Notes under the pieces: generated by a model
The model's database searches: none
Seen by the model: only the letters and a program-made list of their open reading frames with translations
What the model was told of the DNA's origin: nothing
Program-made: the position numbers and the translations under genes
Source of the DNA: an uncultured Bacteroidales bacterium
GTDB lineage: Bacteria; Bacteroidota; Bacteroidia; Bacteroidales; FEN-979
Assembly (NCBI GenBank): GCA_903875045.1
Contig: CAIQUS010000015.1
Location: 1 to 64,000, forward strand
Direction of reading: 5' to 3'
DNA: 64,000 bases
Shown here: positions 23,627 through 31,610 of the stretch, piece after piece
Position numbering within the stretch: the first letter of the stretch is position 1
Layout: the number at the start of each line of letters is the position of its first letter

Positions 23627-25435
23627 ATGACCATCATCGAACAAATTATAGCAAAGCACTCCGGACAGCAAACTGTAAAGCCGGGTGATATTCTGGATGT
23701 GATCATCGATACACGCGCTGCACGAGATTTTGGCGGAGCCAATGTAGTAAAAAACCTCATTGACAATGGCCTGACTGTTGAAAATCCTCAAAAGACCATC
23801 TTCACATTCGACTGCAATCCTGGCGGATCAGATCAAAAATATGCTGCCAATCAGCACTATTGCAGGCAGTTTGCCCGTGAGAACGGTATCCGGGTGTATG
23901 ATGTTGATGCCGGAATCGGAACGCACCTTGCCATTGACAACGGACTTACATGGCCGGGAAGCACATTTGTGTCCACCGATTCGCATGCCAACATTATGGG
24001 CGCCATCGCTGCTTTCGGACAGGGCATGGGAGACCAGGACATTGCCGCAGCCTGGGCAAAGGGAGCCGTTTGGTTTAAAGTACCTGCCTCGGTTAAAATC
24101 AATCTGACTGGAAAAAGACCAGCCAATTTAACCGCCAAGGATATTGTTTTAAACCTTCTGTCGATTTTTGGTGCCAATAAGCTCCTTGGTTATTCTGTTG
24201 AAATATATGGTGAGGAAACCGAAAAATTCACACTTGCCGAACGGATTACCATTGCTTCCATGGGCACTGAAATGGGAGCTATTATTGTGCTGTTTCCGAC
24301 TTCACCGGCACTTCTCGGTGAATTAAAGCTGATCACAGGTAATGATTATGATGCTGTTACAGCAGGTCCCGATGCAAAGTATGAACAAACATTCGACATC
24401 GACCTGGGCAAATTTGTCACCATGGTCGCAAAACCAGGGCATCCGCATGATGACACCTCCATTGAAACCGTGCGCAATCAGAAAATAGATTCAGGTTTTA
24501 TCGGAAGTTGTACAAATGGCCGTATGGAAGACCTTCGTGCTGCTGCCTCCGTGTTAAAGGGCCGCAAAGTAGCTCCCGGTGTGGTGCTTAAAATTGTTCC
24601 CGCCACCGATGCCATCTGGACACAGGCCATGGACGAAGGTATCATCCAGACTTTTAAGGAGGCCGGTGTGATGGTGTCGAACGCTGGTTGTGCCGGTTGT
24701 GCGGCAGGACAAGTCGGTCAAAATGGACCGGGTGAAGTGACCATCAGCACGGGAAACCGTAATTTTGAAGGCAAACAGGGAAAGGGTTTTGTATACCTGG
24801 CATCGCCCGCGGTGGTTGCCGCATCTGCAGTTGCCGGCTTCATTACCACGCCCGACCAGATCCCGGACCAACCAACACTTTTTCATGCTACCGGAAAACC
24901 CGCCATGTCACAGGTGCGGCCTGACAAAAAAGAAAAAACAGAGAAACCAACTACTGTGGAAGGTGCTGTTTGGATTATCGCCAAAGATGATATCGATACA
25001 GACATGATTTTCCACAACCGGTATCTTACCATTACCGATATCAGGGAAATGGGACAGTATACCTTCGACAACCTGAAGGGATTTGAAGATTTTGCCCGGA
25101 AAGCAAAACCAGGGGACATCGTCATCACCCGGAAAAATTTTGGCGCCGGCAGTTCACGCCAGCAGGCTGTTGACTGCTTTTTATCATTGGGCATCAGTTG
25201 TATCCTGGCAGAATCGTACGGGGCTATTTATGAGCGCAATGCCATCAATGCTGCATTGCCGATACTTACTTATAAACCTGATGTTCTGCTCCAGGCTGAT
25301 ATTCACGATGGTGACAGGATCAAGGTTGATTTTATTTCAGGAGAAATGACAAACCTTGCAAACGGGAAATCAGTTCAGTTGGATAAATTTTACAATGCGC
25401 AACTGGCGATTTATCAAAACGGAGGCTTGTTGTAA
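23627..25435 (+). CDS. Aconitase-family dehydratase, large and small subunits fused
   Basis: A 602-residue [4Fe-4S] hydro-lyase. Residues 1 to about 420 match the LeuC/homoaconitase large subunit: STDSHANIMGAIAAFGQGMG, cluster cysteines in GFIGSCTNGRMEDLR (about 292) and NAGCAGCAAG (about 354 and 357). After a Lys/Glu-rich linker, residues about 440-602 are the LeuD-like swivel domain (DDIDTDMIFHNRYLTITD, RKNFGAGSSRQQAVDC with the substrate-binding serine loop). The specificity loop reads YLTI, neither the YLRT nor the YLVM-like forms I associate with homoaconitase or isopropylmalate isomerase. Probable partner of the dehydrogenase at 21616. Confidence 0.88.
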   Translation: MTIIEQIIAKHSGQQTVKPGDILDVIIDTRAARDFGGANVVKNLIDNGLTVENPQKTIFTFDCNPGGSDQKYAANQHYCRQFARENGIRVYDVDAGIGTHLAIDNGLTWPGSTFVSTDSHANIMGAIAAFGQGMGDQDIAAAWAKGAVWFKVPASVKINLTGKRPANLTAKDIVLNLLSIFGANKLLGYSVEIYGEETEKFTLAERITIASMGTEMGAIIVLFPTSPALLGELKLITGNDYDAVTAGPDAKYEQTFDIDLGKFVTMVAKPGHPHDDTSIETVRNQKIDSGFIGSCTNGRMEDLRAAASVLKGRKVAPGVVLKIVPATDAIWTQAMDEGIIQTFKEAGVMVSNAGCAGCAAGQVGQNGPGEVTISTGNRNFEGKQGKGFVYLASPAVVAASAVAGFITTPDQIPDQPTLFHATGKPAMSQVRPDKKEKTEKPTTVEGAVWIIAKDDIDTDMIFHNRYLTITDIREMGQYTFDNLKGFEDFARKAKPGDIVITRKNFGAGSSRQQAVDCFLSLGISCILAESYGAIYERNAINAALPILTYKPDVLLQADIHDGDRIKVDFISGEMTNLANGKSVQLDKFYNAQLAIYQNGGLL

Positions 25436-25467
25436 ACCCTCTTTTTTGCCTTGCCGTTTTTTTTCCA

Positions 25468-26337
25468 TCATCCTTTCCTAAGCTTCCATCTTCTGTGCGA
25501 CCAGAGATAGAATTCAGGGTTGGCTACAATTACCTCTTCAAGCATTTTCATAAACCGGCCGGTTATCTCGCCGGTTTTTGTTTGATGGGGTTCGGATTCA
25601 AGCATTTTAAAATCAATGGTATAATAGCCGCGTTTTACCTTCCTTACACTTGCAAAAACAACGGGAAAATTATGAACCCTGGAATATTTCTCTGGTCCGT
25701 GCAAAACTGCAGTATCCTGATTTAAAAAATTAACCCAGTAAGCCAGCCTCGCACTCGAAGGACTCTGGTCGGCAACCATATAAAATGCTGCCGGCTCGCC
25801 CCAGTCAGTTTTAAATGTCTCAGCTGTTTTAACAATGGAAGCAAGTTCTGCACGCCCCTGTACCCTTGTTTTCTGGATGTAACCGTCAATGAATTTATTT
25901 GATAATGGTTTGTAAAAACCAACCGGTTTGTGCAGCATTTGCTTTCCGGCAGCGATTCCTGCCCACTCCCAGTTTCCATAATGGCCTGCGACACAAATGA
26001 TCGATTGCCCTTTTTTATATAATTCGTCCGGAGAAACCGTGTTGTTAAATTTGTATCTCTTAATGACGGCCTCCTGGGTCATCGTAAAGGCCTTCAGACT
26101 TTCAATCAGCATGTCGGCAAAATGATGATAAAATTTTTTGGCAATCATGGTGATCTCAATTTCCGGTTTCCCGGGAAAAGAATTTCGTAAATTCTCAAAA
26201 ACCACTTTTTTCCTGTACCCGACGAGATAATAGACCAAATAAAAAATGAAGTCGGCAAACCCGTAAAGTAAGCGAAAAGGAATAAACCGGAATAGAAGGA
26301 TGAAGGAACGGAATACCAGGTAAGTAAAATAATCCAT
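25468..26337 (-). CDS. LpxL/HtrB-type lysophospholipid (lipid A) acyltransferase
   Basis: A 289-residue inner membrane acyltransferase of the LpxL/HtrB superfamily, which adds a secondary acyl chain to lipid A or a related lipid. It has an N-terminal membrane anchor (YLVFRSFILLFRFIPFRLLY), the catalytic block ICVAGHYGNWEWAGIA (H-x4-E variant, HYGNWE), VADQSPSSARLAYWVNFLNQ and a C-terminal WSHRRWKLRK. Convergent with the dehydratase gene. Divergent promoter region with lplA. Confidence 0.9.
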   Translation of the reverse strand: MDYFTYLVFRSFILLFRFIPFRLLYGFADFIFYLVYYLVGYRKKVVFENLRNSFPGKPEIEITMIAKKFYHHFADMLIESLKAFTMTQEAVIKRYKFNNTVSPDELYKKGQSIICVAGHYGNWEWAGIAAGKQMLHKPVGFYKPLSNKFIDGYIQKTRVQGRAELASIVKTAETFKTDWGEPAAFYMVADQSPSSARLAYWVNFLNQDTAVLHGPEKYSRVHNFPVVFASVRKVKRGYYTIDFKMLESEPHQTKTGEITGRFMKMLEEVIVANPEFYLWSHRRWKLRKG

Positions 26338-26374
26338 AGCGCTATATTAAAGTCAGTCAGGTATTAAATGCATG

Positions 26375-26413
26375 CAAATATAACGACCTATTTGTAAGAA
26401 AGGCTTATTTTTG
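26375..26413. promoter_or_regulatory. Divergent promoter boxes, acyltransferase and lipoate ligase
   Basis: Minus strand TATATTTG at 26375-26382 serves the acyltransferase. Plus strand TATTTTTG at 26406-26413 serves the lipoate ligase. Both fit TAnnTTTG; -33 boxes are weak. The plus box overlaps the upstream TTG (26411) of the open frame, which excludes it as the ligase start. Confidence 0.5.
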
Positions 26414-26431
26414 CTTCATAAATTTTCACAA

Positions 26432-27415
26432 ATGCTCATCATCAAACGCCACAATACCGATCCATACTTCAATCTCGCCACCGAAGAATATGTTTTGAAA
26501 AATTTCGATGAAGATTCCTTCATGTTGTGGAGAAATGCCCCATCCATCATTGTCGGAAAACATCAAAATACCCTGGCCGAGATTAATATTGATTATGTGA
26601 AGCAAAACAACCTCCCTGTTGTACGTCGCCTGAGCGGGGGTGGTGCGGTATTTCATGATCTTGGAAACCTGAACTTTACTTTTATCCAAACGGGCAAGCA
26701 GGAGAATCTGATCGATTTCAGGAAATATACCCTACCAATTCTGGAGGTATTGCAAAAAATGGGAATTGATGCCAGATTTGAAGGCCGGAACGACCTCACC
26801 ATCGATGGAAGGAAATTCTCGGGAAACGCCGAACATATCTGGAAAAACAAAGTTCTTCATCATGGCACACTCCTTTTTTCCGCACAAATGCCCGATCTGG
26901 CGAAAGCGCTCAGCGCAGATCCCTTAAAATTTCAGGATAAAGCCGTAAAATCGGTACGCAGCCGGGTAACGAATATCAGTGAGCATCTCACGGACGGAAT
27001 GGATGTGATGCAGTTTGCCACACGCATACAGGACCACATTCTGCTCAAATATCCGGAGGCCCGGATGATCGAGCTTTCTCAGGAGGATCATGAAAGGATA
27101 AATGAACTGGTAAAAAGTAAATACAGCACCTGGGAATGGAACTTTGGATATTCACCCAATTATAATTTCCGGAAAGTGGTCCGGACGGAAAAAGCGGGGA
27201 CCATCGAATTCGATCTCGATGTACAAAATGGTATTATTCTGCATGCCAGGATTTTTGGTGATTATTTCAGCAAATTCGATACTGAAGAAATTGAATCTGC
27301 ACTTGTTGGTGTTTCTCATAATGAATTTGCTATCTTTGAAGGATTAAAGCCGTACAACATTGAGGATTACTTTAATGGTTTGACGATGAGAGAAATGATT
27401 GACGGAATGTTCTGA
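26432..27415 (+). CDS. lplA: Lipoate-protein ligase A
   Basis: A 327-residue ligase that activates lipoate with ATP and attaches it to lysines of 2-oxoacid dehydrogenase or glycine cleavage subunits. It has the lipoyl-AMP site VVRRLSGGGAVFHDLGNLNF near residue 67, NDLTIDGRKFSGNAEH, and a C-terminal accessory domain (from about 240) as in LplA. Start ATG 26432, 18 nt after a -7 box. Scavenging of external lipoate is the usual role. Confidence 0.93.
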   Translation: MLIIKRHNTDPYFNLATEEYVLKNFDEDSFMLWRNAPSIIVGKHQNTLAEINIDYVKQNNLPVVRRLSGGGAVFHDLGNLNFTFIQTGKQENLIDFRKYTLPILEVLQKMGIDARFEGRNDLTIDGRKFSGNAEHIWKNKVLHHGTLLFSAQMPDLAKALSADPLKFQDKAVKSVRSRVTNISEHLTDGMDVMQFATRIQDHILLKYPEARMIELSQEDHERINELVKSKYSTWEWNFGYSPNYNFRKVVRTEKAGTIEFDLDVQNGIILHARIFGDYFSKFDTEEIESALVGVSHNEFAIFEGLKPYNIEDYFNGLTMREMIDGMF

Positions 27416-27487
27416 AGGATGTTTGATCTGACTGGCACCTGGATTTAAGAGAACTTTCCCTGCAGGCAAAAATAAATTTTAAGGACC

Positions 27488-29713
27488 ATGAAAATAGCTG
27501 TTGTTGGTAATTATCTTCCCCGTCAATGCGGAATCGCCACATTCACGCAAAACTTTGTAAACTCCCTCTTCACAGGATTTGAGCACTGTAACACCCCTGC
27601 TGAAATATTTGTGATTGCCATGAATGGCAAAAATCAACATTTCGATTATCCTGAAATCGTTGAGTGTACCATTCGCCAGGATTATCCACAAGACTATCTG
27701 AAAGCAGCCCGCTATATCAATTCGTCTTCAGCTGATATCTGCATTTTACAGCATGAATTCGGAATTTATGGAGGCGAAAGTGGTGTTTTTGTATTATCGT
27801 TGCTGGAGTGTTTGAAGATCCCTGTCGTGATCATTTGCCATACCGTGCTAAAAACCCCGTCATTTCATGAAAAGGCAATTATGAAAAAAATGGGCGAACG
27901 TGCCGACAAGGTTGTCGTGATGAGCCGGCTTGCGATTCAATTTCTCACAAGTATTTATCATATCCCGGAGGGAAAAATTTCCATGATCCATCACGGTGTC
28001 CCTGATTTTGGATCCGTGGATACCAAAAAGGAGCGGAAACTGACCTTCCCGGGAAAAACAGTGATGTGTACGTTCGGTTTACTTGGACGAAACAAGGGCA
28101 TTGAAACAGTGATCAAAGCATTGCCCATGGTGGTTAAAACTCACCCGGATATTGTCTATGTCGTTCTTGGGAAAACCCATCCGATGGTAAAGCTGGACTC
28201 TGGCGAAGAATACCGGGAATATTTGAAATGCCTTGCCGGGGCGAATGGAATCACCGGTCATGTTGTGTTCCTGGATGAATTTCTGGACGAGGATGAATTA
28301 AAAGAGAATTTGCTTGGGGTCGACATCTACATTACCCCCTACCTGAACGAAGCTCAGATTACCAGCGGAACACTGGCCTACGCTGTTGGTTCCGGTACGT
28401 GTATCGTTTCAACCCCATACTGGCATGCAAGGGAACTGCTGGCGGAGAACCGCGGATTGCTTTTTGAATTTGGCGACAGCTGCAGCCTTGCAAATGTTCT
28501 GAATGAGTTACTTGACCATCCGGAACAGATTAAAACAATCCGAAATCTGGCATTTTCTTATGGAAAAAAAATGTATTGGGGGGAGATAGGAAAAGAATAT
28601 GCGCGGCTTTTCAATGAAGTAATATCAGCACCAGGTTTATCCAAACCGGAGATTGATGAAATTGTTCTTGCCGAACCTGAATTCAGCCTTGACCATATCC
28701 GGCGTATGACCGATAATACCGGAATCCTGGAACATTCCAATTTTTCGATTGCCAATTTCAGCGAGGGTTACAGTCTTGACGACAATGCCAGGGCACTTTT
28801 GCTGGTATTAATGGCTCATGAACAGGGAAAAGAAAAGGACGCACTGCACCTTGCAGATATTTATATGCGCTATATTCATCTGATGCAAAAACCTGATGGT
28901 TCTTTTCACAATGAATTAACATACGATCGTAAATTCTCCGATAAAAATGAGTCTGAAGATGCCTTGGGACGGACCATTTGGGCCCTGGGGTATCTTATCC
29001 GGCTTGCCCCTGCGGATGGATATTTTCAGTTTGCAAAAGACAAATTTTTTCGATTTTTTCCTCATTTCAGAAATCTTCAATCGAACCGGGGGCTGGCAAA
29101 TGCGATCATCGGACTTTGCCATTTTTTAAAAAGGTATCCCGACAATGAGAAGGTTATGAAGACATTGCACGATTTCACACAGAAGATCAGGGAGCATTTT
29201 TACGATGAATCCGATGGCGACTGGAGGTGGTTTGAACCGATCCTTTGCTACGACAATGCCATTGTCCCCCTTGCCCTATGGCATTCATATCAGGTTACAA
29301 GGGATACGGATACCCTGAAAGTTGCTACTGAAAGCACCATGTTCCTCGACCGGGAAGCCATTGTTGACGGTCGAATTTCGCTAATCGGTAATGAACAGTG
29401 GTATCGGAAAGGACAAAAGAGACCGCGCTTTGGCCAGCAACCAATCAACGCGATGGCATTGGTCATGATGCACCGGCAGGCATTTCTGGTAACCGGAAAT
29501 GACTACCATCGCCGGAAAATGCTCCTTGCTTTTTCCTGGTTTACAGGCAACAATGATTTGCACATTCCACTATATGATGAAGAATCCAAAGGTTGTTGTG
29601 ATGGCATTGAAAAGTTCGGATTGAACCGGAATCAGGGGGCAGAAAGTTGCATTTCTTACCAGCTTGCCAGTCTGACAGTATCAGATTGCATGAATCGAAA
29701 ATCACTTCATTAG
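27488..29713 (+). CDS. GT4 glycosyltransferase with C-terminal all-helical domain
   Basis: A 741-residue two-domain protein. Residues 1-400 are a GT-B fold family 4 glycosyltransferase: VGNYLPRQCGIATFTQNFVN at the N-terminus, a CTFGLLGRNKGIETVIKALP phosphate-site strand, and YLNEAQITSGTLAYAVGSGT at the nucleotide-sugar site. Residues about 410-741 form a separate domain rich in helices (LDDNARALLLVLMAHEQG, DALGRTIWALGYLIRLAP, KRPRFGQQPINAMAL), resembling (alpha/alpha)6 toroids. This architecture is typical of cytosolic Bacteroidota proteins handling mannose-type glycans; the donor and product are not readable. Ends 12 nt inside the convergent aldehyde dehydrogenase gene. Confidence 0.85.
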   Translation: MKIAVVGNYLPRQCGIATFTQNFVNSLFTGFEHCNTPAEIFVIAMNGKNQHFDYPEIVECTIRQDYPQDYLKAARYINSSSADICILQHEFGIYGGESGVFVLSLLECLKIPVVIICHTVLKTPSFHEKAIMKKMGERADKVVVMSRLAIQFLTSIYHIPEGKISMIHHGVPDFGSVDTKKERKLTFPGKTVMCTFGLLGRNKGIETVIKALPMVVKTHPDIVYVVLGKTHPMVKLDSGEEYREYLKCLAGANGITGHVVFLDEFLDEDELKENLLGVDIYITPYLNEAQITSGTLAYAVGSGTCIVSTPYWHARELLAENRGLLFEFGDSCSLANVLNELLDHPEQIKTIRNLAFSYGKKMYWGEIGKEYARLFNEVISAPGLSKPEIDEIVLAEPEFSLDHIRRMTDNTGILEHSNFSIANFSEGYSLDDNARALLLVLMAHEQGKEKDALHLADIYMRYIHLMQKPDGSFHNELTYDRKFSDKNESEDALGRTIWALGYLIRLAPADGYFQFAKDKFFRFFPHFRNLQSNRGLANAIIGLCHFLKRYPDNEKVMKTLHDFTQKIREHFYDESDGDWRWFEPILCYDNAIVPLALWHSYQVTRDTDTLKVATESTMFLDREAIVDGRISLIGNEQWYRKGQKRPRFGQQPINAMALVMMHRQAFLVTGNDYHRRKMLLAFSWFTGNNDLHIPLYDEESKGCCDGIEKFGLNRNQGAESCISYQLASLTVSDCMNRKSLH

Positions 29714-31078
29714 CATCTTCACCATCCTGATCTTGTTATTGTAAGGGGCGTATCTGATTGGAATATCAAAAAAAGTTGATTTTTTCATAATCGACCTTTC
29801 ATGAGAAAAGACGTCAAAACTGTATTTCCCATGATAGTGCCCGATCCCGCTGTTGCCTACCCCGCCGAACGGCAACCGGTCATTGGCTATATGCATCAGC
29901 ACTTCGTTGATGCAACCACCCCCGGATGAAGTGCTCTTTAAAATCTCCTCCTGATTCGCTTTATTGTCAGAAAAATAATAAAATGCAAGCGGCTTGGGGT
30001 GGTTGTTCACATAATTTACAACCTCCGAAAGTTCACTGAATTCCATAACCGGCAGGATGGGGCCGAAAATCTCCTCCTGCATGATCGGGTCGTCAGGCTT
30101 TACCGCATCAATAATGGTTGGGGCGATGTAACGTGCATCAAGGTCAATCTGACCACCTGCAACAACATGGGAGCCCTTCAGAAATAATGCCAGCCGTTCT
30201 GTTTTGGGGATAGTTGCAATACGCACATAATCAGGACTTTCTTTGGGATTTTCCCCAAAGTAGTCCACAATTTTCCGTTTCATCAGATCCAGCAATTCCT
30301 TTTTAACCGATTGATGGACAAAGAGGTAATCCGGAGCAATACAGGTTTGTCCGGCATTGATGAATTTACCCCATACAATGCGGCCTGCGGCAATTTTCAG
30401 GTTTGCATCCTGGTCGACGATGCAAGGACTTTTTCCACCGAGTTCCAGTGATACCGGTGTCAGATTTTTCGCTGCCGCTTCCATCACGACCTTACCTATC
30501 ACCGGGCTTCCGGTAAAGAAAATATAATCCCATTCCTGGGAAAGCAATGCCTGGTTAGCTTCGCGTCCTCCTCCAAAGATCGATATGTATTCAGGAGGGA
30601 AGAATTCTCTGATCATCGATGCCATAACCGCGGCCGTTTCCGGAGTGTATTCTGAAGCCTTCAGTGCGACACAATTTCCGGCCGATATTGCACCAACCAA
30701 CGGGTTGATAAGCAGTTGAAAAGGGTAATTCCACGGGGCTATGACCAGCACCAGGCCATAAGGTTCCTTATAAATCCGGCTGGTTGACCAGAAATGGATC
30801 ATCTGGTTGGTAAATACCCGTTTTGGCTTTGCCCATTTCCGCAGGTGGCGGATGTGTACCCCGATTTCAGCCAAAACCAACCCGATTTCCGTCGCATACG
30901 CTTCAAATTTTGATTTATGCAAATCCTTCCAGAGTGCATCATAAAGCCTGTCTTCATAAACCAGTATGGCTTTCTTTAATGTTTTTAGTTGGGAAATCCG
31001 AAACTCAATGTCCTTTGTGTTTTGAGTATTGAAAAAACTACGCTGTTTCGCGACAGCCAATTTAACTTGTTGCATCAT
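29702..31078 (-). CDS. Aldehyde dehydrogenase (NAD(P)+-dependent)
   Basis: A 458-residue enzyme of the class 3-like ALDH group. NAD site: VLVIAPWNYPFQLLINPLVG and FTGSPVIGKVVMEAAAKN. The general base Glu is in SLELGGKSPCIVDQDANL and the catalytic Cys in INAGQTCIAPDYLFV. It oxidises fatty or aromatic aldehydes to acids in known relatives. The C-terminus is not strongly hydrophobic, so it is probably cytosolic. Single-gene unit, tail-to-tail with the glycosyltransferase. Confidence 0.93.
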   Translation of the reverse strand: MMQQVKLAVAKQRSFFNTQNTKDIEFRISQLKTLKKAILVYEDRLYDALWKDLHKSKFEAYATEIGLVLAEIGVHIRHLRKWAKPKRVFTNQMIHFWSTSRIYKEPYGLVLVIAPWNYPFQLLINPLVGAISAGNCVALKASEYTPETAAVMASMIREFFPPEYISIFGGGREANQALLSQEWDYIFFTGSPVIGKVVMEAAAKNLTPVSLELGGKSPCIVDQDANLKIAAGRIVWGKFINAGQTCIAPDYLFVHQSVKKELLDLMKRKIVDYFGENPKESPDYVRIATIPKTERLALFLKGSHVVAGGQIDLDARYIAPTIIDAVKPDDPIMQEEIFGPILPVMEFSELSEVVNYVNNHPKPLAFYYFSDNKANQEEILKSTSSGGGCINEVLMHIANDRLPFGGVGNSGIGHYHGKYSFDVFSHERSIMKKSTFFDIPIRYAPYNNKIRMVKMLMK

Positions 31079-31182
31079 GTCTATCCCCGATTTGGCATTT
31101 TATCATATTCTGTGTAAAATTCGTTATTTTTGCATGGAATATGACCAAAGATACAAAGTTTTATTCCACAGAATTAGAATTA

Positions 31183-31214
31183 TTTGGTATTATCAAAAGA
31201 AATGCGTAGTTTTG
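31183..31214 (+). promoter_or_regulatory. Promoter of rpsO
   Basis: TTTG (31183-31186), 20-nt spacer, TAGTTTTG (31207-31214): a perfect consensus promoter 49 nt before the rpsO ATG. Confidence 0.75.
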
Positions 31215-31263
31215 CAGGCCTTAAAAAAGGCTTAATAAGTTAATCAGAAACAATCGTACGGCA

Positions 31264-31533
31264 ATGAATTTAGCACCTGAAGTAAAAAAGAAAGCATTCT
31301 TAGAACACGGAAAATCAGAATTTGACAGTGGCTCCACCGAAGCACAGGTAGCCTTGTTTACCATGAAAATCCAGCATCTTACCGAGCATCTGAAAATTAA
31401 CAAAAAAGACATGGTGACGGAACGTTCACTGGTTATCATGGTAGGGAAACGCAGAAAATTGCTGGATTATCTGAAAAGCAAAGAGATTCAACGCTACCGC
31501 GACATTATTAAAAAACTCGGTATTCGTAAATAA
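31264..31533 (+). CDS. rpsO: 30S ribosomal protein S15
   Basis: An 89-residue S15, the usual length. It binds 16S rRNA three-way junction h20-h22. Conserved: GSTEAQVALFTMKIQHLTEHL, KNKKD-like NKKDMVTERSLVIMVGKRRK, and LLDYLKSKEIQRYRDIIKKL. Strong promoter upstream; followed by a hairpin and pnp, the classical rpsO-pnp order. Confidence 0.97.
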   Translation: MNLAPEVKKKAFLEHGKSEFDSGSTEAQVALFTMKIQHLTEHLKINKKDMVTERSLVIMVGKRRKLLDYLKSKEIQRYRDIIKKLGIRK

Positions 31534-31560
31534 AATAACTATTTTCTTTATAAATCAAGA

Positions 31561-31588
31561 AAGAGGCAATGTGATAATTGCCTCTTTT
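31561..31588 (+). terminator. Stem-loop between rpsO and pnp
   Basis: A perfect 11-bp stem, AAAGAGGCAAT / ATTGCCTCTTT (31561-31571 and 31578-31588), with a 6-nt loop and a short T-rich tail. It may end rpsO transcripts partly, or serve as processing and autoregulation site for pnp as in other bacteria. It also shows that the upstream TTG (31578) is not the pnp start. Confidence 0.7.
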
Positions 31589-31610
31589 AATATCTGAAAG
31601 AGACCAACAC

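Noticed and set aside
23252-23791. 179-codon minus-strand Cys-rich ORF
   Set aside because: The Cys-rich part (CKQC, CLHC runs) is only the translation of the AATGCAAGC-type tandem arrays antisense to real genes.
29702-29713. 12-nt convergent overlap of glycosyltransferase and aldehyde dehydrogenase as regulatory antisense
   Set aside because: Short tail-to-tail overlaps also occur at 56313-56320, and near-contacts elsewhere; this looks like compact packing and nothing more is visible.
31578-31610. Upstream TTG start for pnp
   Set aside because: It lies within the right arm of the rpsO-pnp hairpin; ATG 31611 gives the usual PNPase N-terminus.
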